Shown here one piece after another: positions 17,493 through 25,466 of a stretch of 45,769 bases of DNA. The number at the start of each line of letters is the position of its first letter. Position 1 is the first letter of the stretch. A program made the translations under genes and the position numbers. Origin of the DNA: Clostridiaceae bacterium (lineage in GTDB: Bacteria; Bacillota; Clostridia; Acetivibrionales; Acetivibrionaceae); assembly GCA_012519925.1 (NCBI GenBank), contig JAAYPF010000015.1:1-45769 (forward strand), written 5' to 3'. The notes under the pieces were generated by a model. That model worked only from the letters and a program-made list of their open reading frames with translations, did no database searches and was not told where the DNA came from.

Positions 17493-17525
17493 GAGAACCT
17501 CCATAAACAATGCACCAGTAGTGTC

Positions 17526-17563
17526 TATAATGTAATTGTTAATTAATTAACAATTACATTATA
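17526..17563 (-). promoter_or_regulatory. Perfect 38-bp palindrome: Rex operator overlapping the sensor operon promoter
   Basis: The centre, 17536-17553, reads TTGTTAATTAATTAACAA, an exact match to the clostridial Rex consensus TTGTTAAnnnnTTAACAA. Symmetry extends to 38 bp. The minus-strand -10 TATAAT (17563-17558) forms the edge of the palindrome, and a TTGATA -35 (17586-17581) lies 17 bp upstream. Rex is the NADH/NAD ratio repressor, so binding here would block initiation when NADH is low. Confidence 0.8.
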
Positions 17564-17648
17564 CATCTTTGTTAATTTTTTATCAATATCTAATGCTAAT
17601 TATTTTGATGCAAAATACGGCAAATAAGATAAAGGATATCAACAATTC

Positions 17649-17897
17649 TTAAAACCTACTCAAAACCTCTGTTTTGAAGAATCCTTCAACATTTTTTTCT
17701 GTGATGGAAATAATCCTCTCTTCCTCATTAACCCTTGCCGAAACTGCTTCTGTACACTTTCCAAGGCAGAGTGCTGCTTTTATTTCTATTTTATCTGTGA
17801 GTTTTCCCGATTCAATGAGTTGATTCAATTTATCAATAACATTATAAGCACCTTTTAAGTGACATGCACTTCCAATACACACATGAATGGTCACCAT
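17649..17897 (-). CDS. Thioredoxin-fold 2Fe-2S ferredoxin downstream of hydA
   Basis: This 82-aa protein resembles the first sensor operon product and the C-terminal half of NuoE. CIGSACHLKGA and LCLGKCTEA supply the four cluster cysteines. AAGGAG precedes the ATG. It follows hydA by 71 bp, with a GC-rich hairpin between, so it may be made at a different level from hydCBA. It is likely an electron carrier serving either the HydABC enzyme or the HydS sensor. Confidence 0.85.
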   Translation of the reverse strand: MVTIHVCIGSACHLKGAYNVIDKLNQLIESGKLTDKIEIKAALCLGKCTEAVSARVNEEERIISITEKNVEGFFKTEVLSRF

Positions 17898-17930
17898 ATT
17901 TACAACTCCTTAAATTAATAATAAACTTTT

Positions 17931-17949
17931 CGGGGCATGATTTGCCCCG
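17931..17949 (-). terminator. GC-rich hairpin between hydA and the ferredoxin gene
   Basis: CGGGGCA and TGCCCCG form a perfect 7-bp stem 20 bp after the hydA stop. The T-tract behind it is weak, so partial termination or an mRNA-stabilising 3' hairpin is more likely than full termination. Confidence 0.55.
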
Positions 17950-17968
17950 CTCAATTATACTTCCTTCA

Positions 17969-19663
17969 CTACACCTTTTCTTTGTTTAAATGCAACAAAT
18001 GGTGCTTTCCTTTTAGTAGTCCATTGTATAGTGCAATGACCATAGGGTTTTCTTCCGAACGTTTTATCTGGGAAATACTATCAGCATTGTAGATTCCTTT
18101 TGCTCTTTTTTTCGAAATACGATAATCCTTTGGTATAGGCTGACCAGCTCCGCCAATACATCCTCCCTGACATGCCATTACCTCAATAAAATCATAGCTT
18201 TTCTCACCGCTATTTACCATCTCAATAATCTTATCTACGTTTCCAAGTCCATGTATCATAGCGAAATTGTATGTTCTGCCATCTATTTCAAAGGAAGCTT
18301 CCTTTATTCCTGTCATACCTCTTACGCCTTTAAAAGAAATCTCCCTGAGGCTTTCGGAGGTCTTTTCCATAAGACCTCTTCTAATTACAGCCTCAGTCAC
18401 ACCACCCGTTACACCAAACATAACACCGGCACCACTTGAAAGACCTAAAGGCATATCCAAAGATTCTGGGTCAAGCTCGTTAAACACTATTCCTGCTTCA
18501 CGTATCATAGCAGCTAATTCCTGTGTTGTGATAACCGTATCTACATCGTATATTCCATCAGTTTCGCTTTCTGGGCGTGATGCTTCGAACTTTTTAGCAG
18601 TACAGGGCATTATGGATATTACAACCGTCTCTTTTTCCTCTGCTGCATCACTCTTTTTGAAAAACTCCTTAATTACTGTACCAAACATCTGTTGAGGAGA
18701 TTTGCATGAAGAAATATTATTGATTAACTCCGGATGCTTAAGTTCTGCATACCTTACCCATGCTGGACAACAAGATGTAAAAATAGGTAGATTTGTGTTT
18801 GCCTCAATCCGGCTAAAGAATTCCTTTGACTCCTCCATAACTGTTAAGTCGGCGGCTAATGCAGTATCATATACTTGGTCAAATCCTAAACGCTTTAATG
18901 CTGCAGCTATTTTTCCTATGCTCAATTCCCCTGCTTCAAGACCAAATTCTTCTCCTATAGCTACCCTAACCGCTGGTGCTATCTGGGCAACTACTCTTTT
19001 CTTCTTGTCATAAAGCACCTTCCAAACTTTATGGGTTTCATCCTTTATTATCATAGCCCCTGTAGGGCAAACCCTTGTACACTGGCCACAATTTACACAA
19101 TCCACCTCTGCAAGCTTTTTATTAAAAGCCGGCGTAACGGTAAGTTTTGAGCCTCTATAGGCAAATCCAAGTACACCGACACCCTGTACCTCTTCACACA
19201 CTCTCACACAATCTCCACAGGCAATACACTTATTAGGATTGCGTACTATTGATTTACTGCTGTTGTCAATTTCCTGTTTGCCATTGAATTCCTTAAATCT
19301 ATATCCCCTAATTCCAAACTTGTATGCCAATTCCTGAAGCTTACATTTTCCGTTTTTTTCACAGGTTGTGCAATCTCTATCATGGTTTGAAAGCAACAGC
19401 TCTAGAATCATCTTTCTGTGTTTTTGAATTTTAGGAGTATTAGTAAAAATCTCCATACCGTCCTTTGGGATTTCTGAGCAGGAGGCCATAATATTACCCC
19501 ATTTATCCTCTACAATACACATTCTACATGCACCGTAAACACTCAGTTCAGAGTGGTAGCAAAAAGTAGGAAGTTCTATTCCCGCCTTGCGTATAACTTC
19601 GAGCAAATGCTTTTCATTTTCAAATTCAATTCTACGACCATCTACAATCATTGTACCCGCCAT
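17969..19663 (-). CDS. hydA: [FeFe] hydrogenase catalytic subunit HydA
   Basis: This 564-aa subunit makes or oxidises H2. It has an N-terminal 2Fe-2S domain (C35, C46, C49, C62), a His94/C98/C101/C107 cluster and two 4Fe-4S clusters (C146-C156 and C189-C199). The H-cluster loops are TSCCPAW (296-302), MPCTAKKFE (352-360) and MACQGGCIGGAGQP (from 496), all functional. The C-terminal extra ferredoxin domain of the Thermotoga enzyme is absent, as in many clostridial M3-type subunits. It follows hydB by three bases. With HydB and HydC it should form an NAD-linked, probably electron-bifurcating hydrogenase. Confidence 0.96.
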   Translation of the reverse strand: MAGTMIVDGRRIEFENEKHLLEVIRKAGIELPTFCYHSELSVYGACRMCIVEDKWGNIMASCSEIPKDGMEIFTNTPKIQKHRKMILELLLSNHDRDCTTCEKNGKCKLQELAYKFGIRGYRFKEFNGKQEIDNSSKSIVRNPNKCIACGDCVRVCEEVQGVGVLGFAYRGSKLTVTPAFNKKLAEVDCVNCGQCTRVCPTGAMIIKDETHKVWKVLYDKKKRVVAQIAPAVRVAIGEEFGLEAGELSIGKIAAALKRLGFDQVYDTALAADLTVMEESKEFFSRIEANTNLPIFTSCCPAWVRYAELKHPELINNISSCKSPQQMFGTVIKEFFKKSDAAEEKETVVISIMPCTAKKFEASRPESETDGIYDVDTVITTQELAAMIREAGIVFNELDPESLDMPLGLSSGAGVMFGVTGGVTEAVIRRGLMEKTSESLREISFKGVRGMTGIKEASFEIDGRTYNFAMIHGLGNVDKIIEMVNSGEKSYDFIEVMACQGGCIGGAGQPIPKDYRISKKRAKGIYNADSISQIKRSEENPMVIALYNGLLKGKHHLLHLNKEKV

Positions 19664-19666
19664 TTT

Positions 19667-21601
19667 TTAGACCTCCTTTATAGCCTTGAAAGGACATGCA
19701 TCAATACATGCACCGCATTTTATACACCTGTCCCCAATTATTCTGAAAGTTTCCTTTATTTTTCCTTGAATCGCTCCTGCCGGACATACCCTCTGACATT
19801 TCGAGCACCCCTTACACAAGTTCCCGTCTATAGTAAATGACGTCAATCCTTTGCAGGTTTTAGTAGAACATCTTTTATTCACCACATGCTCAATATATTC
19901 ATCCTTGAAGTATTTCATTGTACTTATAACGGGTCCAGCTGCCGTTTTTCCAAGTCCGCACAGAGCAGTACTGCTAACCGTATCTGCCAATTCCTCCAAT
20001 AAGTCCAAATCTTCTAGTGTGCCCTTTCCAGAAACTATATTCTCCATAATTTCCAGCATCCGTTTTGTACCTTCTCTGCAAGGAACGCATTTGCCACAGG
20101 ATTCATTTTGAGTAAAGTTCATAAAGAACCTAGCAACTTCAACCATACATGTGTCTTCATCCATAACCACTAGACCGCCAGAACCGATCATTGCTCCAAC
20201 TTTCTTAAGAGAATCGAAGTCTAACGGCATATCTAAGTGTTCTTCAACAAGGCACCCTCCAGAAGGACCTCCAATCTGCACAGCTTTAAACTTCTTATCA
20301 TCCTTAATTCCTCCGCCAATACCAAAAATCACTTCACGCAAGCTTGTGCCCATCGGAACTTCTATTAGACCTGTATTATTAACATTTCCTGTTATTGCAA
20401 AAGCCTTTGTTCCCGGGCTTTTTTCTGGACCTATGGACTTAAACCACGTGCTGCCTTTTGATATAATAAGGGGTACATTGGCAAAGGTTTCAACATTATT
20501 TAAAACAGTAGGTTTTGCCCAAAGTCCTGCTTCAACAGTCCGAGGAGGCTTAACCCTTGGCATACCTCTTTCTCCTTCTATCGAGGCTGTAAGTGCACTA
20601 CCTTCTCCACATACAAAAGCACCAGCACCCTGATTTACATGTATATCAAAATCAAAGCCAGAATCCAAAATATTCTTTCCTAAGATTCCAAAGCTTCTAG
20701 CCTTTTCAATTGCTGTATTTATTCTTTCAACAGCTAAAGGATATTCAGCTCTTACATAAATATATCCTTCCGAACTTCCTGTAGCATATCCGGCAATCAT
20801 CATGCCTTCTATAAGTCTGTGAGGGTCTCCCTCCATAAGACTTCTATCCATAAATGCTCCAGGATCACCTTCATCTCCATTACAAACAACATATTTAGTT
20901 TCAGACTTCTGTGCTAAAACCTGAGCCCACTTCCTTCCTGCTGGATAACCTCCACCACCTCTTCCTCTTAAATTTGAGGCTATAATATCCTTACAGATTT
21001 CATCGGGAGTCATCTTTGTTAAAGCCTTGGCTAAAGCTTTGTAACCGCCTTTAGCTATATATTCCTCAATTGCCTCAGCATCGATACTACCACAGTGTTC
21101 TAGAACCATCCTTGTCTGTTTTTTATAGAAGGAAATTGACTCTTGTGTCTCATATATTTTCTCTGTTAGCTCTATCGGGCTTTTAGCCTTGGTAAATTTT
21201 ATCTCTTTTACTTCCTCAGTAAGAGTGGAACATCTATACATAAGTCTTGTTATTGGTTTTTTGTTTATTAATGTTTCTTCTACTATCTCTTCACAATCTT
21301 CTACTTTTACACCAATATATAAGTAATTGAAAGGCTCAATTCTTACTAGGGGACCCATTTCGCAAAAACCGTGGCATCCGCTTTTCTTTATGCCAATACC
21401 TTTCTTTTCTTCCTCTAGTCTTACATATGCCAAAAGCCCTTTGTTTTTAACAAGTTCAATTAGTCTTTCGTATATTTCTATTGAACCACTTGCTACACAT
21501 CCTGTTCCTCCACAAACCAAAACTTTTATTTCCTGTAAATCAAGTTTTTCGTGAAACTTTATTGAAGCTTCTTCTAATTCCTTGACACTCTTTATTCTCA
21601 T
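19667..21601 (-). CDS. hydB: HydB, NuoF-like FMN and NADH-binding hydrogenase subunit
   Basis: This 644-aa subunit joins a thioredoxin-fold 2Fe-2S domain (VLVCGGTGCVASGS, residues about 27-115) to a NuoF core. The core has the NADH/FMN motifs LRGRGGGGYPAGRKW and VCNGDEGDPGAFMDR, an SLBB region, and the NuoF cluster site ESCGKCVPCREG. Two C-terminal 4Fe-4S ferredoxin motifs follow (CKGCSKCQRVCP and CIKCGACIDACP). It binds NAD(H) and splits electrons between NAD and ferredoxin in bifurcating enzymes. Its ATG overlaps the hydC stop by four bases. Confidence 0.95.
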   Translation of the reverse strand: MRIKSVKELEEASIKFHEKLDLQEIKVLVCGGTGCVASGSIEIYERLIELVKNKGLLAYVRLEEEKKGIGIKKSGCHGFCEMGPLVRIEPFNYLYIGVKVEDCEEIVEETLINKKPITRLMYRCSTLTEEVKEIKFTKAKSPIELTEKIYETQESISFYKKQTRMVLEHCGSIDAEAIEEYIAKGGYKALAKALTKMTPDEICKDIIASNLRGRGGGGYPAGRKWAQVLAQKSETKYVVCNGDEGDPGAFMDRSLMEGDPHRLIEGMMIAGYATGSSEGYIYVRAEYPLAVERINTAIEKARSFGILGKNILDSGFDFDIHVNQGAGAFVCGEGSALTASIEGERGMPRVKPPRTVEAGLWAKPTVLNNVETFANVPLIISKGSTWFKSIGPEKSPGTKAFAITGNVNNTGLIEVPMGTSLREVIFGIGGGIKDDKKFKAVQIGGPSGGCLVEEHLDMPLDFDSLKKVGAMIGSGGLVVMDEDTCMVEVARFFMNFTQNESCGKCVPCREGTKRMLEIMENIVSGKGTLEDLDLLEELADTVSSTALCGLGKTAAGPVISTMKYFKDEYIEHVVNKRCSTKTCKGLTSFTIDGNLCKGCSKCQRVCPAGAIQGKIKETFRIIGDRCIKCGACIDACPFKAIKEV

Positions 21602-22065
21602 TTTTCTTCCTCCTTCCTGATACCATCAAGCAGTTCTAATACATGCTCAGGAGTTACCTTAGGATAAACTTTATCATTTATAGTTATTACTGGTGCTAAG
21701 CCACATGCTCCAAGGCAAGATACCGTCTCAACAGTAAATAGCAAATCATCAGTAGTTTTCTTTTCTTCACTTAAATCAAGTTCAGTTCTTAGAGCATTTA
21801 AGATAGGAATAGATTTTTTTACATGACACGCAGTTCCGTCACATATTTTAATTACATACTTACCCTTAGGCTCAAGGGAAAAGTTTTCATAAAAAGTTGC
21901 TACACTAAATACCTTTGATGGTGTAATCTTCATCCTCTTTGCTACAAGCATTAAAGATTCTTCAGATAAATACCTGTATTCTTTTTGTATGTCTTGGAGT
22001 ACCATTATTAAAGAAGATTTTTTCCCATCACGTCTATCAATTATGTCTTTTATTTTATCTGGCAT
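21598..22065 (-). CDS. hydC: HydC, NuoE-like 2Fe-2S hydrogenase subunit
   Basis: This 155-aa protein has the NuoE layout: an N-terminal helical part (YRYLSEESLMLVAKRM) and a C-terminal thioredoxin-fold domain. The 2Fe-2S ligands lie in CDGTACHVKKS and CLGACGLAP. It is first in hydCBA; its start is the ATG at 22065 behind GAGGGG. The promoter and a Rex-type operator are upstream. Confidence 0.94.
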   Translation of the reverse strand: MPDKIKDIIDRRDGKKSSLIMVLQDIQKEYRYLSEESLMLVAKRMKITPSKVFSVATFYENFSLEPKGKYVIKICDGTACHVKKSIPILNALRTELDLSEEKKTTDDLLFTVETVSCLGACGLAPVITINDKVYPKVTPEHVLELLDGIRKEEEK

Positions 22066-22130
22066 ACAAACCCCTCACTTTCAACCGGATATTTTGAAAC
22101 ATAAATTTATGGTTATCCCGGAAAAATTGT

Positions 22131-22148
22131 TTGTTAAATTTATAACAA
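22131..22148 (-). promoter_or_regulatory. Rex-type operator of hydCBA
   Basis: The plus-strand sequence TTGTTAAATTTATAACAA matches 13 of the 14 defined bases in the Rex consensus. It begins four bases beyond the -10 box of the hydCBA promoter, so bound Rex would occlude transcription. Confidence 0.75.
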
Positions 22149-22152
22149 TTTC

Positions 22153-22181
22153 ATTTTAGGCTAGATTTAACGCTACAACAA
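22153..22181 (-). promoter_or_regulatory. Promoter of hydCBA
   Basis: TTGTTG (22181-22176) and TAAAAT (22158-22153) with a 17-bp spacer, about 90 bp before the hydC ATG. Confidence 0.6.
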
Positions 22182-22308
22182 CAATTAAATTTTTTTTTGT
22201 TCTTTTGAGAGTTGAGATTTATATTATTAGATACGGTTTTTATAGGTAAACTCAATTAACTAGTGGCTTATTTGTAATACCACTGTATGGAAATTAATAC
22301 AATCAATC

Positions 22309-22384
22309 AATAAAAACGAAGGGGCATCGAGCCCCCTCAATTTTTGCCTCTTTCACTTCGTTCGAAAGATGCGCAATAAGAAAA
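22309..22384 (-). repeat. Dispersed ~75-bp repeat, copy 2
   Basis: Same family and orientation as the copies near 12.6 and 25.3 kb. The GGGGC/GCCCC stem around TCGAT is strongest here. With TTTTT behind it and AAAAA ahead of it, it would act as a terminator on the minus strand. It lies between the LRR gene terminator and the hydCBA promoter. Confidence 0.75.
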
Positions 22385-22419
22385 GACTAAACATCAAGAA
22401 ATCTCCTTGATATTTAGTC
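22385..22419 (-). terminator. Terminator of the LRR protein gene
   Basis: GACTAAA and TTTAGTC plus ATCAAG and CTTGAT form a 13-bp near-perfect stem. TTTT follows on the minus strand, directly abutting repeat copy 2. Confidence 0.8.
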
Positions 22420-22469
22420 TTATAAAGGGCTTTACTATATTTTTTTGTATAGAAGTGTATTTTACTTAA

Positions 22470-24545
22470 CTATTGAATAAACTTTTCTGGATGACTTGCT
22501 ACATAGGCTGCATTGTAAAAAATCGCACTTTTTAAATCATCATCCCATTCAACCTTACACCCTAGAGATTCACTTAAAAATCTAAAAGGCACTAAAGTTC
22601 TTCCTTTTTCAATAAAAGGTGGTTCATCGATTTCTTTTGCCCTACCGTTCACCATTGCTATATCGGTATCAACCAGCATTTCCACTTTTGTATCTTCAAT
22701 TGTAACAGTTATTTTCCTTTCAGCTTCGTTCCATGCAACATTGGCACCTAAACTTTCAGCAACATACCTCACAGGTAGGAAAGTTCTTCCGTTCTTTATA
22801 ATAGGTGCAACATCTATATTTACCTTTATATCATTAACAAAATAGAAGGGTTTGTTTATATAAAAACGTTGCACTATTTCTTCACCCGAATTGGTTGGCA
22901 CAGGTTCTATTGTTACACTTGGGGTTGCTGATGGAGTGCTTTTGGTTGCACTTGGTGTTGGTTGTGCTTTAGCTGTCTTAGTTGGACTAGGTTTTGTTCC
23001 AGATGGATTTACTGGACTAGCAGTAATTATTGGAGTACTTTTGTTGGGGTCTGGAAAATCAAATTCTTCTAGCCTTAAGTATAAGCTTTTCAATGGTGAA
23101 TAATCAGTTATTAAATTGCCTAACAAAAACAATTTTTTTAATTTAGGAAGTGCATTCTTATCACCAATTCCTCTCACATCAGCTATTTGATTATCCTTTA
23201 GTACCAAAATTTCAAGGTTATCAAGACCCGCCAACATCGAGATATCAACTAAATTGTTCTGACTTAAATAAAGGGAATTCAAATTCACAAGCTTTTCTAG
23301 AGCACTAATATCCGATATCTCATTATTCTGCAAAACCAAAATTTCAAGATTGACAAGATTACCAAGATTTGAGATATCCGATACATTATTATCCATTAAG
23401 CTTAGCTGTTTCAGCTTTGCCAAACTCGTTAATGGAGCTATGTCCGTAACATTATTACCTTGCAAATCAAGCTCCACAAGATTGGTAAGATAACTTAGCG
23501 ACTCTATATTATCTATTTTATTATTATTTAATGCAAGTACTTCAAGCTCTGTCAAGTTCTTTAATTCTTTAATAAACTTGATACTGTTTCCCCTCAAATT
23601 TAGTTTCTTAAGATTGGTAAGATATTGTATACCTTGTAAATCTGATATGTTCTTGTTTTCCAAATTTAGTTCCAAAACAGCCTGCATATCTTCCAAAGTC
23701 AAACTACCATTATATTTACCAATCTCTTCCCTTATAGCCGCCTCAACATTTCTGTCATAAATCCCTATTGAACCTATATTGAAATCCCTTAATTTTAACT
23801 GATTATAAATTGCAGCTAAAGGTGAATAATCATCTATTGGATTACCTTTGAGGTAAAGGTTTGTAAGTTTCGAAAGAGGTCTTAATGAAGTAACATCGGT
23901 AATATTATTATTTGACAAATCTAAGTGAATAATATTCGAAGCGTATTGTAAACCATCTAAATTAGTTATTCCAATCCCTGAAACAACAAGTGTACTAACT
24001 AGGTCAAGATCACATTTAAAAATATCTCCTATAGTAACTCCAGTTGAAGAACGAATTGCAGCTTCTAGCTTTTCATCACTAAACAAAATAGGCTTATAAC
24101 TCTCTACCATGACTCTACGAGTTAATTCGCTCCAGGTAGCCTGCCCTCCAAGATGCTCAACCAAAAAGACAATGGGCACCCATAACTGTCCCTGTTCATA
24201 AATGACCTTTATGTTGGTTTTCCTAATTATTCCGTTTATAGTTACTTCTGTTATTATGCCTTTGCTTTCTGTTATTGTAATTACTCTGTTTATATTACTT
24301 CTATTAATTATGTATTCGTTTGCTGAACCTAAGCTGTTTATTTGAACTTCCGCTTGATAGGAATCAGTCTTAACAAACTGTACCATCGGAATATATGTAG
24401 AACCATTTATTATTTTCGCTTCGGGCTTAATTTCAAGAACTGACCCATCTACAACGACCTGAATGGAACTATCATCACAATACCCAACAAATTGGGTAGA
24501 TATTAATAGTGTAAAAACAATCACTATGCTTAGTATTTTCTTCAT
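22470..24545 (-). CDS. Secreted leucine-rich-repeat protein with copper amine oxidase-like domains
   Basis: This is a 691-aa exported protein. It has a signal peptide (1-23) and an N-terminal copper amine oxidase N-domain-like module (STYIPMVQFV, LWVPIVFLVEHLGG). About twelve internalin-type 22-residue LRRs follow (LxxLxxLxLxxNxIxDIxxL, about 180-500), then a Ser/Thr/Pro linker (about 515-560). A C-terminal pair of the same stalk-like modules contains RTFLPVRYVAESLGANVAW and RTLVPFRFLSESLGCKVEW. These modules occur widely in clostridial surface proteins and do not imply oxidase activity. No SLH, dockerin or sortase signal is visible. A cell-envelope binding role is likely. Confidence 0.88.
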   Translation of the reverse strand: MKKILSIVIVFTLLISTQFVGYCDDSSIQVVVDGSVLEIKPEAKIINGSTYIPMVQFVKTDSYQAEVQINSLGSANEYIINRSNINRVITITESKGIITEVTINGIIRKTNIKVIYEQGQLWVPIVFLVEHLGGQATWSELTRRVMVESYKPILFSDEKLEAAIRSSTGVTIGDIFKCDLDLVSTLVVSGIGITNLDGLQYASNIIHLDLSNNNITDVTSLRPLSKLTNLYLKGNPIDDYSPLAAIYNQLKLRDFNIGSIGIYDRNVEAAIREEIGKYNGSLTLEDMQAVLELNLENKNISDLQGIQYLTNLKKLNLRGNSIKFIKELKNLTELEVLALNNNKIDNIESLSYLTNLVELDLQGNNVTDIAPLTSLAKLKQLSLMDNNVSDISNLGNLVNLEILVLQNNEISDISALEKLVNLNSLYLSQNNLVDISMLAGLDNLEILVLKDNQIADVRGIGDKNALPKLKKLFLLGNLITDYSPLKSLYLRLEEFDFPDPNKSTPIITASPVNPSGTKPSPTKTAKAQPTPSATKSTPSATPSVTIEPVPTNSGEEIVQRFYINKPFYFVNDIKVNIDVAPIIKNGRTFLPVRYVAESLGANVAWNEAERKITVTIEDTKVEMLVDTDIAMVNGRAKEIDEPPFIEKGRTLVPFRFLSESLGCKVEWDDDLKSAIFYNAAYVASHPEKFIQ

Positions 24546-24680
24546 TTTGTTTCCCCCTGTCAGAAATAATATTAATCAGGTTCTTGTCGCTACAAACAAG
24601 CATCTTATTATATGTAATAGTACTTAGCAACAAACTTTTTTCTTTTATCTATTGGTATGAGTTTACTTTGATTTAACTCA

Positions 24681-25157
24681 TTAAATACTTGGTATTATTA
24701 CACCACTAGTAGGTTTTTGTGTTGGAGTAGGTGTCGGTTGTTTCGTAGGTGCAATTGTTGGTGTTCGTATTGGTGTTGCTGTTGGTGTCGGCGTTCGTGT
24801 CGGTGTTCGTACTGGTGTCCGTGTCGGTGTTCGCACCGGTGTTCGTACTGGTGGTCGTGTTGGTGTTCGTGTTGGAGTAGCCGTAGGTGTTGCTGTAGGT
24901 GTTGCTGTAGGTGTTGCTGTAGGTGTTGGTGTTGCTGTTGGAGTCGCTGTCGGTGTAGGTGTTGCTGTCGGCGTTATTGTCGGTGTTGGTATTACCGTAG
25001 GTGTCGCAGTCGGTGTAATGGTAGGTGTTGCCGTTACATTAGGGGTAAATGCAGATATATTATGAGAAATTGCCTTATAGCCTATTAATACAACTAAATA
25101 AAGTACTAAAACACCCCTTAAAATATTCACAACTAAATTATATCTTTTACCTTGCAT
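24681..25157 (-). CDS. Membrane-anchored Thr/Pro-rich rod protein
   Basis: The 158-aa product has a short basic N-terminus, one hydrophobic helix (about 10-28) and then roughly 110 residues of Thr-Pro repeats: TATPTATPT units, then [11 protein letters not shown]. The chain ends with GVIIPSI and no folded domain. Coding DNA shows tandem 12-bp units near 24890-24930. The helix and low-complexity tail suggest an extracellular extended linker fixed in the membrane, perhaps glycosylated. It may be a truncated descendant of a larger linker protein. The Cys/Arg-rich frame on the other strand is a shadow. Confidence 0.65.
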   Translation of the reverse strand: MQGKRYNLVVNILRGVLVLYLVVLIGYKAISHNISAFTPNVTATPTITPTATPTVIPTPTITPTATPTPTATPTATPTPTATPTATPTATPTATPTRTPTRPPVRTPVRTPTRTPVRTPTRTPTPTATPIRTPTIAPTKQPTPTPTQKPTSGVIIPSI

Positions 25158-25328
25158 TTTTTAACTCACCCGATTCCCTTATATTAAATCAAATCATTAA
25201 TTCAACATCAAAATTTTATCATATAGTACCCTGCAAGTCAATTGTTGCAATATTCGTAGAAATTTCGTATTACATAAATCATTGGTTGTTTTCAGCGTAA
25301 AGGGAAATTCTTTGTGTGCTTTTTAAGT

Positions 25329-25402
25329 AATAAAAACTCCGGGGCATCGAGCTCCTCCGTTTTTGCCTCTTTCACTTCGTTCGAAAGAAGCGTAATAAAA
25401 AT
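25329..25402 (-). repeat. Dispersed ~75-bp repeat, copy 3
   Basis: Same orientation and identical 29-base core as copies 1 and 2, with a GGAGC/GCCCC stem around TCGAT and a trailing TTTTTATT. It begins inside the T-tract of the parvulin gene terminator and lies upstream of the Thr/Pro rod gene. Confidence 0.75.
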
Positions 25403-25431
25403 AGAGGTGCTCTCCTTTCGGATACACCCCT
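25403..25431 (-). terminator. Terminator of the first parvulin gene
   Basis: On the minus strand AGGGGTG pairs with CACCTCT, with an inner TCC-GAAA-GGA hairpin, followed by ATTTTTATT. Confidence 0.75.
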
Positions 25432-25466
25432 ATTGCAATTTGTATTTCTATATCAAAAAACTTTGA

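Noticed and set aside
24780-24990. CRISPR-like regular repeats
   Set aside because: The short 6- to 12-bp periodicity is codon repetition for Thr-Pro units, with no spacers.
24717-25088. Plus-strand ORF rich in Cys, Arg, Trp and Ser
   Set aside because: It is the antisense of the Thr/Pro repeat gene, its composition follows from the repeats, and it has no ribosome site.
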